64,000 nt of DNA from Clitoria ternatea (GCA_037962975.1 CM075670.1:148742501-148806500), one strand, 5' to 3'; shown: positions 1 to 12,849, numbered from the stretch's first letter. Notes: generated by a model from the sequence alone, not told the origin. Program-made: numbers and translations.

Positions 1-9
1 ATGATGATG

Positions 10-330
10 TCGATAAGTGGTTGCGATCACTTGATGATGGAAATGAAAAAAAGGCTTGCGAGTTCCTATGATTGTTAGACCGGTGGTTGCGATCACCTGG
101 TATTGAAATGAAAGGCCCGGCGGGACCATTGAGACTGAGTGCCCATGATTGCGATCATGAGGCGGGAGTACCCCTTGCGAGGCGGGAAACCTTATGAAAT
201 GTTGAACGTGGTTACGATCACGAGAAGCACCTTGCGAGGCTGCTAGAGGGAGTACCCCTTGCGAGGCGGGAAACCATTGAGAATGAGTATATGAATATGG
301 TGGTTGCGATCACCCAAGGAAATGAAATCG
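10..330 (+). repeat. GCGATCAC / GAGGCGGGAAACC subrepeat block in the LTR
   Basis: Short degenerate repeats recur: GTGGTTGCGATCAC and variants about five times, and TACCCCTTGCGAGGCGGGAAACC-like units at least twice. GTGGTTGCGATCAC has near dyad symmetry. The same block is at about 8735-9055 in the 3' LTR. Its role is unknown; it lies well upstream of the LTR 3' end. Confidence 0.6.
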
Positions 331-1194
331 GATCCGTGCATATACATTTTAATGACATTAGCATGTGCATCAGTCTTGGAGCATGATATAGTGTGATACT
401 TGGATGATGCAATAAGAATGGATGTTTTTTTTTATTACTAAAGTGTGATGGCGAATTTGATTGATATGATTCTAAGGGAATTAAGGAATGATTGTGTTGA
501 ATAAAAATTGTTGATTGAATGTTTGATATTAAATAAACTCCTCTTAAGGAGGAGATAGTTGTATTACATTTATGCATATATTGCTTTATTTATTAGATTT
601 TTGTCATTGAGAAAGTATACTCACTCTCCCTGTGGTATTTCTTTTTAGCTCCTGTGTTGTAGGTATTACTCCGGAGCTGTTGATGGAGGAGAAGTGTGAA
701 GAAAGTTCCATTTTGGTAAAAGAATGCCTTGGCCGGCAATGTTTTGATATTGTGATTAGGTAGAATGGATATAAGGTGTATAACACCATCTATGTTTTGC
801 ATAATCTGGATCTAGAATGAATAATGGTATGATTGATGAATATATATGTATGTATATACAATAGTGATTTTAAGAGGTGATGGAGGAAAATGAGATCTTT
901 TGTTTATGACTCATTTTCAATTATGATCCTATGAATGAATGACTGATGAAACCCTCCAAATCTTGATAAATGAATGAAGTTTACATTTGGAATATTAGAT
1001 TTGTGAAGTATAAGGATGATTGAGTTGATCTTTAGGTCATAAATGAGTTGTAATGGAAATTTATAGGTATGATTGATTTGAACAAGTTCTAAACATGTAA
1101 TATAATATGTATGAAGTGTTGAATTTGAGTAAAATTGATTAGAATGAATTTTAGTGTAGTGAGTTGGGAGATTTCTGCATTTCCTTGTTTTTCT

Positions 1195-1740
1195 GTCAAA
1201 CTCGCTCAGGCGAGAGGACTTCTCGCTCAAGCAAGAATGCCCCTGTTTCGATTTTTGGCCTCTGGGTGATTCTCGCTTAGGCGAGAATGGGACTCGCCCA
1301 AGCGAGATTGTCTCAGCATCAGTGTTTGGCCACTGGGCCATTTCCGCTCAAGCGAGGGTCTATTTCGCCCAAGCGAGAGGGTTTGGTCTCAGGTTTTGCT
1401 CTCGGGTTTATTAAGAAATTGCTCTCGGGACAATTTTCGCTTAAGCAAAAAAGGTCTCGCCCGAGCAAATGGGGAACTTGGCCGAGATTCGCTTGAGCGA
1501 AAGGCCTTGGGATAGTGCTCGCCCAAGCGAGTGAGCGTGGATGAGTTCTGGGCGTTTTCGCCTCACGCTCGCTGGCTTCGCCCAAGCGAGAATTCCACTA
1601 CTCGCTCAAGCGAGTTGGGGTTCGCTTAAGCGAAGTGACCCCTGAACCTTCATTTCCTCCTTTCGCTCAGCATTTTCTGTTTCGCCCAAGCGTGCTATGC
1701 GAAGCTCGCTCAAGCGAATTGGTATTTCGCTTGAGCGAGG
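1195..1740. repeat. Cluster of paired CTCGCTCAAGCGAG-type palindromes (5' LTR)
   Basis: Roughly fifteen 12-14 bp imperfect palindromes of the form (T/C)TCGCT(C/T)(A/G)AGCGA(G/A). Many come in pairs whose starts are about 20 bp apart (for example 1272 and 1293, 1344 and 1364, 1436 and 1456), with pairs recurring about every 50-90 bp. Individual arms have decayed by C-to-T or G-to-A change here, for example GCAAG for GCGAG, where the 3' LTR copy keeps GCGAG. Confidence 0.85.
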
Positions 1741-2097
1741 GGGACCTGATTCTCCTAAAACGCTTTAATCATGTTATTTTCCAATTTTTTCCATGTTAAT
1801 CCATGATTCCACCCTACATTATGAACACTTGGTATAACTTTGGCTTCTTAACCCCAAATTAATAATCTCTTAAGAATCTAGTTCCATAATATTATTTTAC
1901 TCAAAATACTTCCGCTGTCTTAATTATAGATTTCTTAAGAATTAATTTAATGAACTTACCTTCTCATATCTTCACATATGAGATGGGTCTCTGATAGATC
2001 CAGGTGATTAAAATTTGGCTTCCCCACTTGTATTTTTCACACATCAATAATATTAAAATCGCGAAAAATTTACCCCTATTTTTAGGGTGTCACAGCT

Positions 2098-2109
2098 TGG
2101 TATCAGAGC
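2098..2109 (+). other. Primer binding site, tRNA-iMet type
   Basis: TGGTATCAGAGC lies six bases after the 5' LTR end. It is the complement of the 3' end of plant initiator methionine tRNA, the usual primer of Tekay elements. Confidence 0.85.
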
Positions 2110-2485
2110 ATTAATCGCTCTGTATTACTGTGTTTAGCCATTGTTATTACTGGAAAATAATATGTGAATGATGAATCATTATTATTGTTGATTGATTGTG
2201 TATGAATTGATGATGGATTGAATGTGATTGTTATCAGTCCGGCCAAGCTTCTTCACACTATCCTCCCTCAATGATGAATCTTATATATTGCGAATGCATA
2301 CTATGTTATGATATGGTGATGCTGCTATAAGGGATTTAATATGGATTGGTTGATATTGGGCTCCATGGGAAAGGGCCATAATGTAATTTTTATGATAAAG
2401 TACTATAGTGTGAGATCATAGGTGAATTTTAGGAATGCGTTTACTGATATTTGTTGAATTTTATGTTGTGGTTTTAGATATTGTG
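2110..2485 (+). other. Untranslated leader of the Tekay-type element
   Basis: AT-rich noncoding stretch between the primer site and the gag start. I see no open frame or RNA structure that I can name. Confidence 0.6.
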
Positions 2486-5400
2486 ATGGCCCATCGTCGT
2501 TGAGATAATGATAACGCTATAGCTAGAGCCTTGAATCATTTTGCGGATCTCCTTGAATCGCAAAACCGTGAAAGACAAGAGGCGGAGAGACCACCTGCTC
2601 CTGTTATTGTTCAAGGTACTCAGGGCCTTGATATGTTTCTAAAGCGAAAACCTACTGAATTTCATGGTGGATTTAGGCCTGAGCAAGCCTATGGTTGGAT
2701 CCGAAATATTGAGCAGATCTTTGATAGTTTTGAATGCAATGAGCTCCAGAAAGTGGAGTATGCTGTTTTTATGCTGAGGGATGAAGCAGAGACTTGGTGG
2801 AGACTCGCCAAGAATAGAATGAATGCTGCTGCAATTCCCTTAACTTGGGAGAACTTTAAGCGTGAACTTATGAGGAAATATGTGCCCGAGAGTTACAAGA
2901 GCAAGAAAGAACTCGAGTTTATGGAACTCAAGCAAGGCATGATGATGGTGGAAGAGTATGCTTCTAAGTTTGAAGAACTTTATGAATTCTACCCTCCTTT
3001 TCAACAAGAAGGAACTGAAGTCTCTAAATGTGTAAAGTTTGAGAACGGGTTACGTTCCGATATTCAAAGGGCCATATGTCACCAAGAGATCTAAAGCTAC
3101 ACAGTGCTTGTGAATAAGTGCCGCATCTACGTAGAACATGCATCTTTTCAACACTCTGAATTTGACTCTAAGCTGAAGGGTCAAGCTTCTAGTTTCAAGA
3201 GGCAAGGAAATTTTAGAAAAGGACGTTTTCTGAGGGGTGCCCATTCTAATGTCCAAGCTAGAGGCGGTGGACGTGGTAATACTTTTGGCCGGGGTAATAT
3301 AAATGCCAATGGGATGAAATGCTATAGATGTGGAGGACCTCATTATGTTCAGGAATGTGTGTATCGTGAAGATGTTGTATGCTTTAATTGTGATCAGGTG
3401 GGACACATCCATCCTGCATGTCCCATGCTTGCAAGACCGGCTCCGGTACAAGCTAATATTCCCAATCGTGCTAATACACCTGTTCATGTGAACCGTGGAG
3501 GCCATAATGGTGGTCGGGGTCGTGGTGATGGAAATAATGGTGGTCGACGTGGTGGTCGAGGTGGCTATAATGGTGGAAGGCATGGTAACGATCGAGGAAA
3601 GGGTAATGGTGCTCGAGGTGGAAATAGGGATGGTGAAAATCTTCAACCCAATGCCGGGAGAGTTTTTGCTGTAACCGGTGAGGAAGCAGCACAAGCCGAA
3701 AATCTGGTTGAAAGTAAGTGTGAAATTCTTGGACACTCAGTTCGTGTTATTTATGATTCGGGTGCGACCCACTCCTTTATATCTGAGGATTGTGTTTGGC
3801 GATTAAGATTGTCGGTGTGTTTAATGAAAAATGCTCTTATGGTTACCACCCCAACCGGTACTTGTCTTAGATCGATTAACCAGTGTGATAATGTTGATAT
3901 GCTCCTAGATGGGAGAAGGTTTGTTGCGTCTTTTATTTGTTTGCCTATGAAGGGACTGGAGATCATACTTGGTATGGATTGGCTTTCTGCCAACAGAGTC
4001 ATGGTTGATTGTCAACAACGGACCATTATTTTCTCTTCTCTCGATAGGGGACAGTTTGATGTACAAGGTATAATTCAACTTTGCGTACTGCTATCTCTTG
4101 CCGATGGGACGAGTGGTCCCGGTCCCATGGATATCCCCGTGGTGTCTGAATTTCTGGACGTGTTTCCTAATGAGATACCCGGCTTACCACCTCCAAGGGA
4201 GGTTGAGTTTGCTATTGACCTTGTACCTGGTGCCGAACCAGTGTCTATTGCTCCATATAGGATGTCTCCTATGGAGCTAGTTGAATTAAAGAAGTAAGTT
4301 GAGGAGCTGCTTGAGAAGGAGTTTGTTCGACCCAGTGTGTCACCCTGGGGAGCTCCTGTATTATTAGTCAAGAAAAAGGATGGAACCATGCGGCTGTGTG
4401 TAGATTACCGCCAATTGAATAAGTTGACGATAAAGAATAGATATCCTTTACCTCGCATTGATGATCTGTTGGATCAATTGAGAGGTGCGGTGGTATTTTC
4501 GAAGATTGATTTGCGTTCCGGTTATCATCAAATTCGGGTGAGGGCCGAAGATATTCCTAAGACTGCATTTAGGACGCGATATGGCCACTACGAGTATGTC
4601 GTAATGCCATTTGGAGTTACTAATGCTCCAGTGGTATTCATGAGTTACATGAATCACATCTTTCATGAATACCTGGATCGTTTTGTTGTGGTGTTTATCG
4701 ATGATATCCTGGTATATTCCAAGAGTCGTGAGGAACATGAAGAACATCTGAGAGTGGTACTGAACATTCTTAGGGAGAACCAGTTATATGCCAAGCTCTC
4801 TAAGTATGAATTCTGGATGACGAGCGTCCAGTTCCTTGGACATATAATATCCGAGGATGGTATTTTGGTGGATCCTTCTAAGGTCGAAGCCGTTATAGCA
4901 TGGTCTAGACCTATGACAGTTACTAAAATCCGAAGTTTTCTTGGACTTGCGGGTTATTATCGAAGGTTTATTGAAGGTTTCTTTCGTCTTGCAAGACCTT
5001 TGACGAGTTTGACAAGGAAGAATCAACCTTTTGTGTGGACGGTTGAATGTGAGAGATGCTTTGAAGAGTTAAAGATGAGATTGACTTCTGCTCCTATCTT
5101 GGCATTGCCTGATTTACAAGAAGAGTTTGTGGTGTATTGTGATGCTTCTAAGCACGGACTTGGATGTGTGCTAATGCAGAAGGAACGTGTAATAGCTTAT
5201 GCTTCACGCCAGTTACCACCACATGAAGTTAACTACCCGACTCACGATTTGGAATTGGCTGCGGTCGTGTTTGCTTTGAAGATTTGGCGTCATTACTTGT
5301 ACGGTTCGAGGTTTGTGGTTTTCAGTGATCACCAAAGTTTGAAATATCTTTTTGACCAAAAGGAATTGAATATGCGACAAAGAAGATGGATGGAATTCTT

Positions 5401-7081
5401 GAAGGATTATGACTTTAAATTGATGTACCACCCGGGAAAAGCCAATGTCGTTGCTGATGCTCTTAGTCGGAAATCCTTACATATATCAGCCCTGATGGTC
5501 AAAGAGTTCGAGTTAATGGAAGAATTTCAGAATTTGAATGTTAGAACCGAGGTTCAATCCTCCAAGAGACTATGTTTTACTACCTTGAAGATATGCAATG
5601 AGTTTTTGGAGCTTGTGAAAGAGAAACAAAAAGACGATAATTATTTACAAGAGATGCGAAGATCACAGGATAAGGGGAAAAATTTATTTCTTGTGGAAGG
5701 CATTGATGGTATATGGCGAGTAAAAGGTCGTGTGTATGTACCTTTATTCAGTGATTTGAGACGCACAGTGCTGGAGGAAGCACATAAAAGCATGTTTAAC
5801 ATCCACCCTGGTGCAACTAAGATGTATCGAGATATAAAGAGGAACTTTTGGTGGCCCGGAATGAAACGTGATGTTGCTAACCTTGTAGCTTCTTGCCTTA
5901 CTTGTCAGAAGGCGAAGGTGGAATACCAAAGACCTTCGGGTACTTTGAGGCCACTTGATATCCCTGTTTAGAAGTGGGACGCAATTGCCATGGATTTTGT
6001 GTCCGGATTACCAAGAACGAGGTCCAGATGTGACAGAATATGGGTGATTGTGGATCGTTTGACAAAGAGTGCATATTTTCTACCAATCAGTATGGAGAGC
6101 TCCTTGCAAGATTTAGCACAGTTGTACATTCGGGAGATTGTGAGATTGCATGGTGTGCCGTCAAGCATTGTGTCTGATCGTGACCCCCGATTTACTTCCC
6201 GATTCTGGGGAAGATTACATGAGGTAATGGGTTCAAAACTGAAGCTAAGCTCGGCGTATCATCCTCAGACCGATGGACAGTCTGAGAGGACTATTCAGAG
6301 TCTTGAGGACTTATTACGCGCTTGTGTTTTGGAGCATGGCGGTTCGTGGGAGAAATATTTGCCCCTGATCGAATTTACCTACAACAATAGTTTTCATTCT
6401 AGTATTGGTATGGCACCATACGAGGCCTTATATGGAAGAAGGTGTCGAACTCCTTTATGTTGGTTTGAAATTGGTGAGAATCTAGCCTTAGGGCCTGAGA
6501 TTATTGAGGAAACTACCGAGCAGATCAAGATGATCCGGGAAAAGATAAAAATTGCTCAGGACCGGCAGAAGAGCTATTATGATAAAAGAAGAAAGCCACT
6601 TGAGTTTCAAGTCAGCGATCATGTGTTATTGCGAGTTTCGCGTGATAAGGGTATAGGAAGAGCCTTGAAGAGCAGAAAACTAAGCCCTAAATTCATTGGA
6701 CCCTATGAGATTTTAGAGCGGATCGGAGATGTTGCATATCGGATTGCACTTCCTCCACAGCTTGCGAACTTACATAATGTATTCCACGTGTCACAGTTAA
6801 GGAAGTATATACATGATCCTCAGCACGTGATCTCTATTGACGATGTTGAGGTGCGGGATGACTTATCCGTCCTTCCTGTTTCTGTCCGTGTTGTTGAATA
6901 TTCCGTAAAAAGACTGCGGAATAAGATGGTACCATTAGTAAAAGTGGCATGGAAGCATGGAGACGTGGAAACACTTACTTGGGAACGCGAGGACGATATT
7001 CGTAAGCGGTACCCTCATGCTTTCGAATCCAGTAAGTTGAATTTCGGGGACGAAATTTCTTTTAGGAGGGGTGGATTATAA
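2486..7081 (+). pseudogene. gag-pol polyprotein of the Tekay-type element, one frame with four stops
   Basis: One reading frame of 1532 codons runs from the ATG at 2486 to the stop at 7079-7081, broken only by TGA at 2501-2503, TAA at 3092-3094, TAA at 4295-4297 and TAG at 5969-5971. I see no frameshift. In order: gag with a retrotransposon-gag core (2620-3090), a Gly/Arg-rich tail and two CCHC-type zinc knuckles (about 3320-3425; the first is one residue short between C and H), aspartic protease with D-S-G (about 3757), reverse transcriptase with a FIDD active site (about 4695), RNase H (about 5120-5480), integrase with an HHCC zinc region before 5920 and D-D-E residues after 5990, then a chromodomain-like C-terminus (about 6880-7020). 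TAA at 4295 stands where the family has Gln (CAA) and TAG at 5969 where Trp (TGG) is usual. The copy is not translatable as it stands. Confidence 0.92.
7059..7076 (+). other. Polypurine tract, Tekay-type element
   Basis: The purine-rich run TTTAGGAGGGGTGGAT directly precedes the 3' LTR. It would prime plus-strand DNA synthesis. It overlaps the last codons of the polyprotein. Confidence 0.7.
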
Positions 7082-10000
7082 CACCCCGAATTCTTAAAAT
7101 AGGAAGTTAAATTAGGAAAATAAATGTTGAATAATTAAATGCGGGCTAATTAATATCCCAAAATTCTTGAAATGATTTAAACAAGACTTTTCAAAATTGC
7201 TGGTGAATTATGGTGATCGATTGAGTTGAAAACTGACCCGGATAAAATATAGGTGTTGGACCAAGTATCTCCGATTGAGATGCTGTTGGTCAGGGCCGTA
7301 GATAATGTTAGTGGGATTCCGAATTTATATTCGGAATCATTTTTAGAATATGTATTGAGCCCGAACGGCGAACCTGTTTGTTTAAAAATGAAAGAATTAA
7401 TGAAGGTTTAATAATTTAAATGTTAAATTCCTATTTTCTCATTCAAAAGTCGGTTGCACTCTTTTGTCTCTCACGTAGACACTTTTCTTCTTCTTATCTT
7501 CATATGCATATCTTCTTCTTCTTCATAATTCCTCTTCCTCTTTCTTTTGAACTCAAAATTTAAAAGGAGATATCTCTTCCTTCTCCATTAATAACCTTCA
7601 AGGACTTCAAGAAAGCTTGGAAACTAAAATATTTTCTCCTCTTGAGGTAAGATTATGATCATTTTCCATGTATATAAGTATACAGTTGAAGTTTAGTTAA
7701 AGTTTTGGTGTTAGAACACAATAAATGTGTGAGAAATGTTGAGGAAAATTCAAAAGTGGGAATCCAAAGATGGATTGACATAAATACAAGCTTATGAGTA
7801 ATTAATGAGGTAGTTGTAATTATGGTAGGAAAAGAAGGAGGTATATAAGCATTTATGAAGGTTGGTGGGTTTGGCGAAAACCCTAAACTTGAATTTTAGG
7901 AGGAAAGGTAGAATATTGAAGAATATAGCATTTATTAAAGAAGTTAGCAATTGTTGATGGAAAGAGTGTTATAAATGATGTGGTAGACATTAAATAATGA
8001 TGATGTTGACTTGAAGTCATAATAAGTGGGAACCTCACCAAGGTGTTGGTGGAGATTTAATAGATGGAATAACCTAACAATTAGGTTGTAACTCTTGATA
8101 ATAATGGATTGTGATTTAAGGGGAGGAATTCCCGAAGCCTAATTAGGCAAATGAATGAAATTGATAAATAGTTTCCACATGATAAGAATCATGTGTATAC
8201 CTATATATATATGTATGTTGAATTGGTGTTTGAATGAATGATTGATGAGGCCCTATGATTGATTGGTGTAGGGCTTGGCAATACTGGTGAGGCGGGAACA
8301 TCAACCCCAGAGGTCTACTTCTCTTGAGGAAGGAGAGGGGTGTATTTTCTAAATGCATGAGAATTGTGATGATAATGTATGTATTAATGTAGTATGACAT
8401 GCTTTCTTGGATGAATGTGATATTCTGTGTATGTGATGCGAATTGTGAATGGTGTGGTGAATTTAGTGTCTATACAATAAAGCCTAAGTGAGGCTATGAA
8501 TGACTTATTACGTGTTGATACATGATTGATTACATACGAGACATGATAAGTGCCAAAAACCTTTGGTTGGAATGTTTCTTGAATATGAGGATTGATACTT
8601 GCGTGTGAATTGGTGGAAAATTGTGTGGTTGAAAATGAATGTACCCTAGTTGAGAGGGTAAGATAATCTAAATGAGCTTGAGGTATGTATGAGCATTATT
8701 GTATACATAGCATGACATGCATATCATGATGATGTCGATAAGTGGTTGCGATCACTTGATGATGGAAATGAAAAAAAGGCTTGCGAGTTCCTATGATTGT
8801 TAGACCGGTGGTTGCGATCACCTGGTATTGAAATGAAAGGCCCGGCGGGACCATTGAGACTGAGTGCCCATGATTGCGATCATGAGGCGGGAGTACCCCT
8901 TGCGAGGCGGGAAACCTTATGAAATGTTGAACGTGGTTACGATCACGAGAAGCACCTTGCGAGGCTGCTAGAGGGAGTACCCCTTGCGAGGCGGGAAACC
9001 ATTGAGAATGAGTATATGAATATGGTGGTTGTGATCACCCGAGGAAATGAAATCAGATCCGTGCATATGCATTTTAATGACATTAGCATGTGCATCAGTC
9101 TTGGAGCATGATATAGTGTGATACTTGGATGATGCAATAAGAATAAATTTTTTTTTTATTACTAAAGTGTGATGGCGAATTTGATTGATATGATTCTAAG
9201 GGAATTAAGGAATGATTGTGTTGAATAAAAATTGTTGATTGAATGTTTGATATTAAATAAACTCCTCTTAAGGAGGAGATAGTTGTATTGCATTTATGCA
9301 TATATTGCTTTATTTATTAGATTTTCGTCATTGAGAAAGTATACTCACTCTCCCTGTGGTATTTCTTTTTAGCTCCTGTGTTGTAGGTATTACTCTGGAG
9401 CTATTAATGGAGGAGAAGTGTGAAGAAAGTTCCATTTTGGTAAAAGAATGCCTTGGCCGGCAATGTTTTGATATTGTGATTCGGTAGAATGGACGTAAGG
9501 TGTATAACACCATTTATGTTTTGCATAATCTGGATCTAGAATGAATAATGGTATGATTGATGAATATATATGTATGTATATACAATAGTGATTTTGAGAG
9601 GTGATGGAGGAAAATGAGATCTTTTGTTTATGACTCATTTTCAATTATGATCCTATGAATGAATGACTGATGAAACCCTCCAAATCTTGATAAATGAATG
9701 AAGTTTACATTTGGAATATTAGATTTGTGAAGTATAAGGATGATTGAGTTGATCTTTAGGTCATAAATGAGTTGTAATGGAAATTTATAGGTATGATTGA
9801 TTTGAACAAGTTCTAAACATGTAATATAATATGTATGAAGTGTTGAATTTGAGTAAAATTGATTAGAATGAATTTTAGTGTAGTGAGTTGGGAGATTTCT
9901 GCATTTCCCTGTTTTTTTGTCAAACTCGCTCAGGCGAGAGGACTTCTCGCTCAAGCGAGAATGCCCCTGTTTCGATTTTTGGCCTCTGGGTGATTCTCGC

Positions 10001-10817
10001 TTAGGCGAGAATGGGACTCGCCCAAGCGAGATTGTCTCAGCATCAGTGTTTGGCCACTGGGCCATTTCCGCTCAAACGAGGGTCTATTTCGCCCAAACGA
10101 GAGGGTTTGGTCTCAGGTTTTGCTCTCGGGTTTATCAGGAAATTGCTCTCGGGACGATTTTCGCTTAAGCGAAAAAGGTCTCGCCCGAGTGAGTGGGGAA
10201 CTTGGCCGAGATTCGCTTGAGCGAAAGGCCTTGGGATAGTGCTCGCCCAAGCGAGTGAGCATGGATGAGTTCTGGGCGTTTTCGCCTCACGCTCGCTGGC
10301 TTCGCCCAAGCGAGAATTCCACTACTCGCTCAAGCGAGTTGGGGTTCGCTTAAGCGAAGTGACCCCTGAACCTTCATTTCCTCCTTTCGCTCAGCATTTT
10401 CTGTTTCGCCCAAGCGTGCTATGCGAAGCTCGCTCAAGCGAATTGGTATTTCGCTTGAGCGAGGGGGACCTGATTCTCCTAAAACGCTTTAATCATGTTA
10501 TTTTCCAATTTTTTCCATGTTAATCCATGATTCCACCCTACATTATGAATACTTGGTATAACTTTGGCTTCTTAACCCTAAATTAATAATCTCTTAAGAA
10601 TCTAGTTCCATAATATTATTTTACTCAAAATACTTCCGCTGTCTTAATTATAGATTTCTTAAGAATTAATTTAATGAACTTACCTTCTCATATCTTCACA
10701 TATGAGATGGGTCTCTGATAGATCCAGGTGATTAACTATTTGGCTTCCCCACTTGTATTTTTCACACATCAATAATATTAAAATCGTGAAAAATTTACCC
10801 CTATTTTTAGGGTGTCA
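7077..10817 (+). repeat. 3' LTR of the Tekay-type element (about 3.74 kb)
   Basis: It begins TATAACACCCCG, where the expected TG has become TA, and ends GGGTGTCA, giving short inverted ends. It includes the GCGATCAC subrepeat block (about 8735-9055) and the palindrome cluster (about 9921-10466). Small apparent open frames inside are in LTR noncoding DNA and carry no domain. Unlike the 5' copy, it is complete. Confidence 0.92.
9921..10466. repeat. Cluster of paired palindromes (3' LTR copy)
   Basis: Same arrangement as in the 5' LTR. Several arms remain intact here that are decayed in the 5' copy (CAAGCGAGAA near 9950 and TTAAGCGAAA near 10165), while others are decayed only here (CTCAAACGAG near 10070). 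Each copy has therefore mutated on its own since insertion. Confidence 0.85.
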
Positions 10818-10839
10818 TAGCTGTGATCGTGTGTTTTAT

Positions 10840-12311
10840 AGATCTCCATGAAATCGTTGTACCACCACATGTGAATAAATATCTTGTTTGTGATCGACCA
10901 TTATGAGGATCAGACAAATACCCCACATATGCATAACCAATTAGGTTTGCCTTAGATACATATGGAAAAAATAAACTCATGTCCATTGTACCTTTAAGGT
11001 AGCGAAATATGTGTTTAATCCCATTCCAACGCCTTTTGTGGGTAAAGAACTATGTCGCTAACAAATTGACAGCAAATGATATATTAGGTCGTGTATGACT
11101 AGCAAGATACATTAGTGCACTAAGTGCACTAAGATATAGTACTTCAGGACCAAGTAGTTCTTCATTTTTCTCTCGAGGTCGAAAAGGATCTTTGCTCACT
11201 TCAAGTGACCTTACAACCATTGGACTGCTCAATGAGTGTGATTTGTCCATATAGAATCATTTTAGCACCTTCTATGTATAAGTCTTTTGGTGTATTAAAA
11301 TTCCTTCCTTTAAATATTCTAGTTATAATCCAAGACAAAACTTTGTTTTTTCCTAAGTCTTTCATCTTAAATTCCTTTTGTAAGCAATTTACAGCCTTTG
11401 AAAGCTCTTCAAGAGTTCTGATGATGTTTAAATCATCTATATAGATAACAATTATAATAAACTCTTTCCTAAATCTTTTCATAAAAACGCATGGACAAAT
11501 TGGGTCATTTTTATACCCTTCTTTCAACAAATATTCACTGAGACAATTGTACCATATACGTCCAGATTGTTTTAGTCCTAAAGAGATTTATTCAATTTAA
11601 TTAATTAACTTTCTCAAGAATTTTTCTTATATGCTTCAGGGAAACTAAATCCTTCAGGGAGTTTCATATAGATGTCATTTTCAAGTGAGCCATATAAATA
11701 TGCTACAATAACATCCATAAGGCATAAATCAAGTTTTTCACAAATTGTCAAACTAATCAAGTATCGAAAAGTACTTGCATCCATCACTGGTGAATATGTT
11801 TCCTCAAAATCAATACCAGGTCTTTGTGAGAAACCTTATGCAACAAGTCTTGCTTTAAATCACACAATTTCACCATTTTCATTTTTTTTCTCGTAAATAC
11901 CCATTTGTACCCAACTGTTTGGACTACAGGCCCAAAAACTTTTCGTTTTACAAGTGAGTTTAATTGTTCTTGTATTGCATCTTTCCACTTTGGCCAATCA
12001 TTTCTTTGTGCACATTCCTTAATAGATTTTGACTCATCATTCTTATCATCATTTATAATATCAAGAGCTACTTTGAATGCAAAAATTTCATCAACATCGA
12101 CTTTATGTCGATTACATTGTATTCCATCTATGACATAATTTATAGAGATCTCTTTATTCTTATCAATTTCAGATACCTTGGTATCTTCTGGATTTGAAAC
12201 CTTGATTATGTCAGGAGACTCTTCTGGAGTCTTTATATCCTCGATTCGACCATCCTTTTTATTTACTTTTTTTTTAAGAATTTTTATCTTTAGAACCAAC
12301 AGGTCTGTCAT
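10840..12311 (-). pseudogene. copia reverse transcriptase / RNase H remnant
   Basis: Minus-strand fragments match the copia polymerase in order. At 12311-11784 there is the acidic linker and the start of RT, with a KWKDAIQEQ-like and GYKWVF-like signature. At about 11530-11201 there is the RT palm with IYIDDLNI, the YVDD-type catalytic site. At 11250-11050 there is the LMYLASHTRPN region, and at 10985-10860 the RNase H start with GYLSDPHNGRSQT. Frame changes and stops separate them. It ends at 10818, where the Tekay element entered. Confidence 0.85.
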
Positions 12312-12849
12312 GTTTTATTTTGGCTTCAGACTTATTTGCAAACTTAGATTGTGCTGAAGGGATATCAATCTTTATTAGGGTATTAACAGCTGGTATGTGT
12401 GACTTAGTCACTCTTTTTGGATCAGCAAATGCATTTGGCAATTGGTTTGCTAAATTTTACAAACTAATTATTTTCTGAACTTCTAGTTCAGATTGCTTTG
12501 TTCGAGGATTAAGATGAGATAGAGATATCTCATTCCAACTATTCCTTGTATCCAACTATTAATTTTCTCCCCCTAATTGTGGGAAACAGATTTATCAAAA
12601 TGACAATCAGAAAAATGAGCTGTAAATAAATCACCTGTTAAGGGTTCAAGATATTTTATTATGGATGGACTTTCATATCCAACATATATTCCCAACCTTC
12701 TTTAAGGTCCCATCTTAGTGCGTTGTGGAGGGGAGATAGGAACATATACCGCACTTCTAAAGATTCTTAGAGGGGAAATATTTGGTTCTTTACCATGAAC
12801 TAATTGTAAAGGGGAATACTCATAATAATTTGTAGGCCTGATGCGAATA

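Larger units (their letters stand above)
1..2092 (+). repeat. 5' LTR (3' part only) of the Tekay-type element
   Basis: This is a direct repeat of 8726-10817. The first 1.65 kb of this LTR copy lies upstream of the window. It holds a G+C-richer block of GCGATCAC and GAGGCGGGAAACC subrepeats (about 10-330) and a cluster of TCGCTCAAGCGA palindromes (about 1195-1740). It ends in GGGTGTCA just before the primer site. Confidence 0.93.
1..10817 (+). mobile_element. Ty3/gypsy Tekay-type LTR retrotransposon (5' end outside window)
   Basis: Position 1 aligns with position 8726, so the window opens inside the 5' LTR, and both LTR copies end in GGGTGTCA (at 2092 and 10817). Between them lie a tRNA-Met-type primer site, a gag-pol frame with domain order gag, protease, reverse transcriptase, RNase H, integrase, chromodomain-like tail, and a polypurine tract. 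LTRs of about 3.7 kb and a C-terminal chromodomain-like region fit the Tekay/Del chromovirus lineage. The two LTR copies differ at few sites, many of them C/T or G/A, so the insertion is fairly young. It sits in the RNase H region of a minus-strand copia element; the left flank is outside the window, so no target duplication can be tested. Confidence 0.93.

Noticed and set aside
218..1341. Several minus-strand open frames of 60-145 codons in the LTR (repeated at 8943-10065)
   Set aside because: They lie in LTR noncoding DNA, recur only because the LTR is duplicated, and carry no domain.
1195..1740. Palindromes as rho-independent terminators or CRISPR repeats
   Set aside because: This is plant nuclear DNA; the palindromes lack T-runs and their spacing follows pairs, not fixed repeat-spacer units.
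3050..3736. Minus-strand frame of 228 codons, rich in His/Thr
   Set aside because: It is the shadow of the Gly/Arg-rich gag tail on the plus strand.
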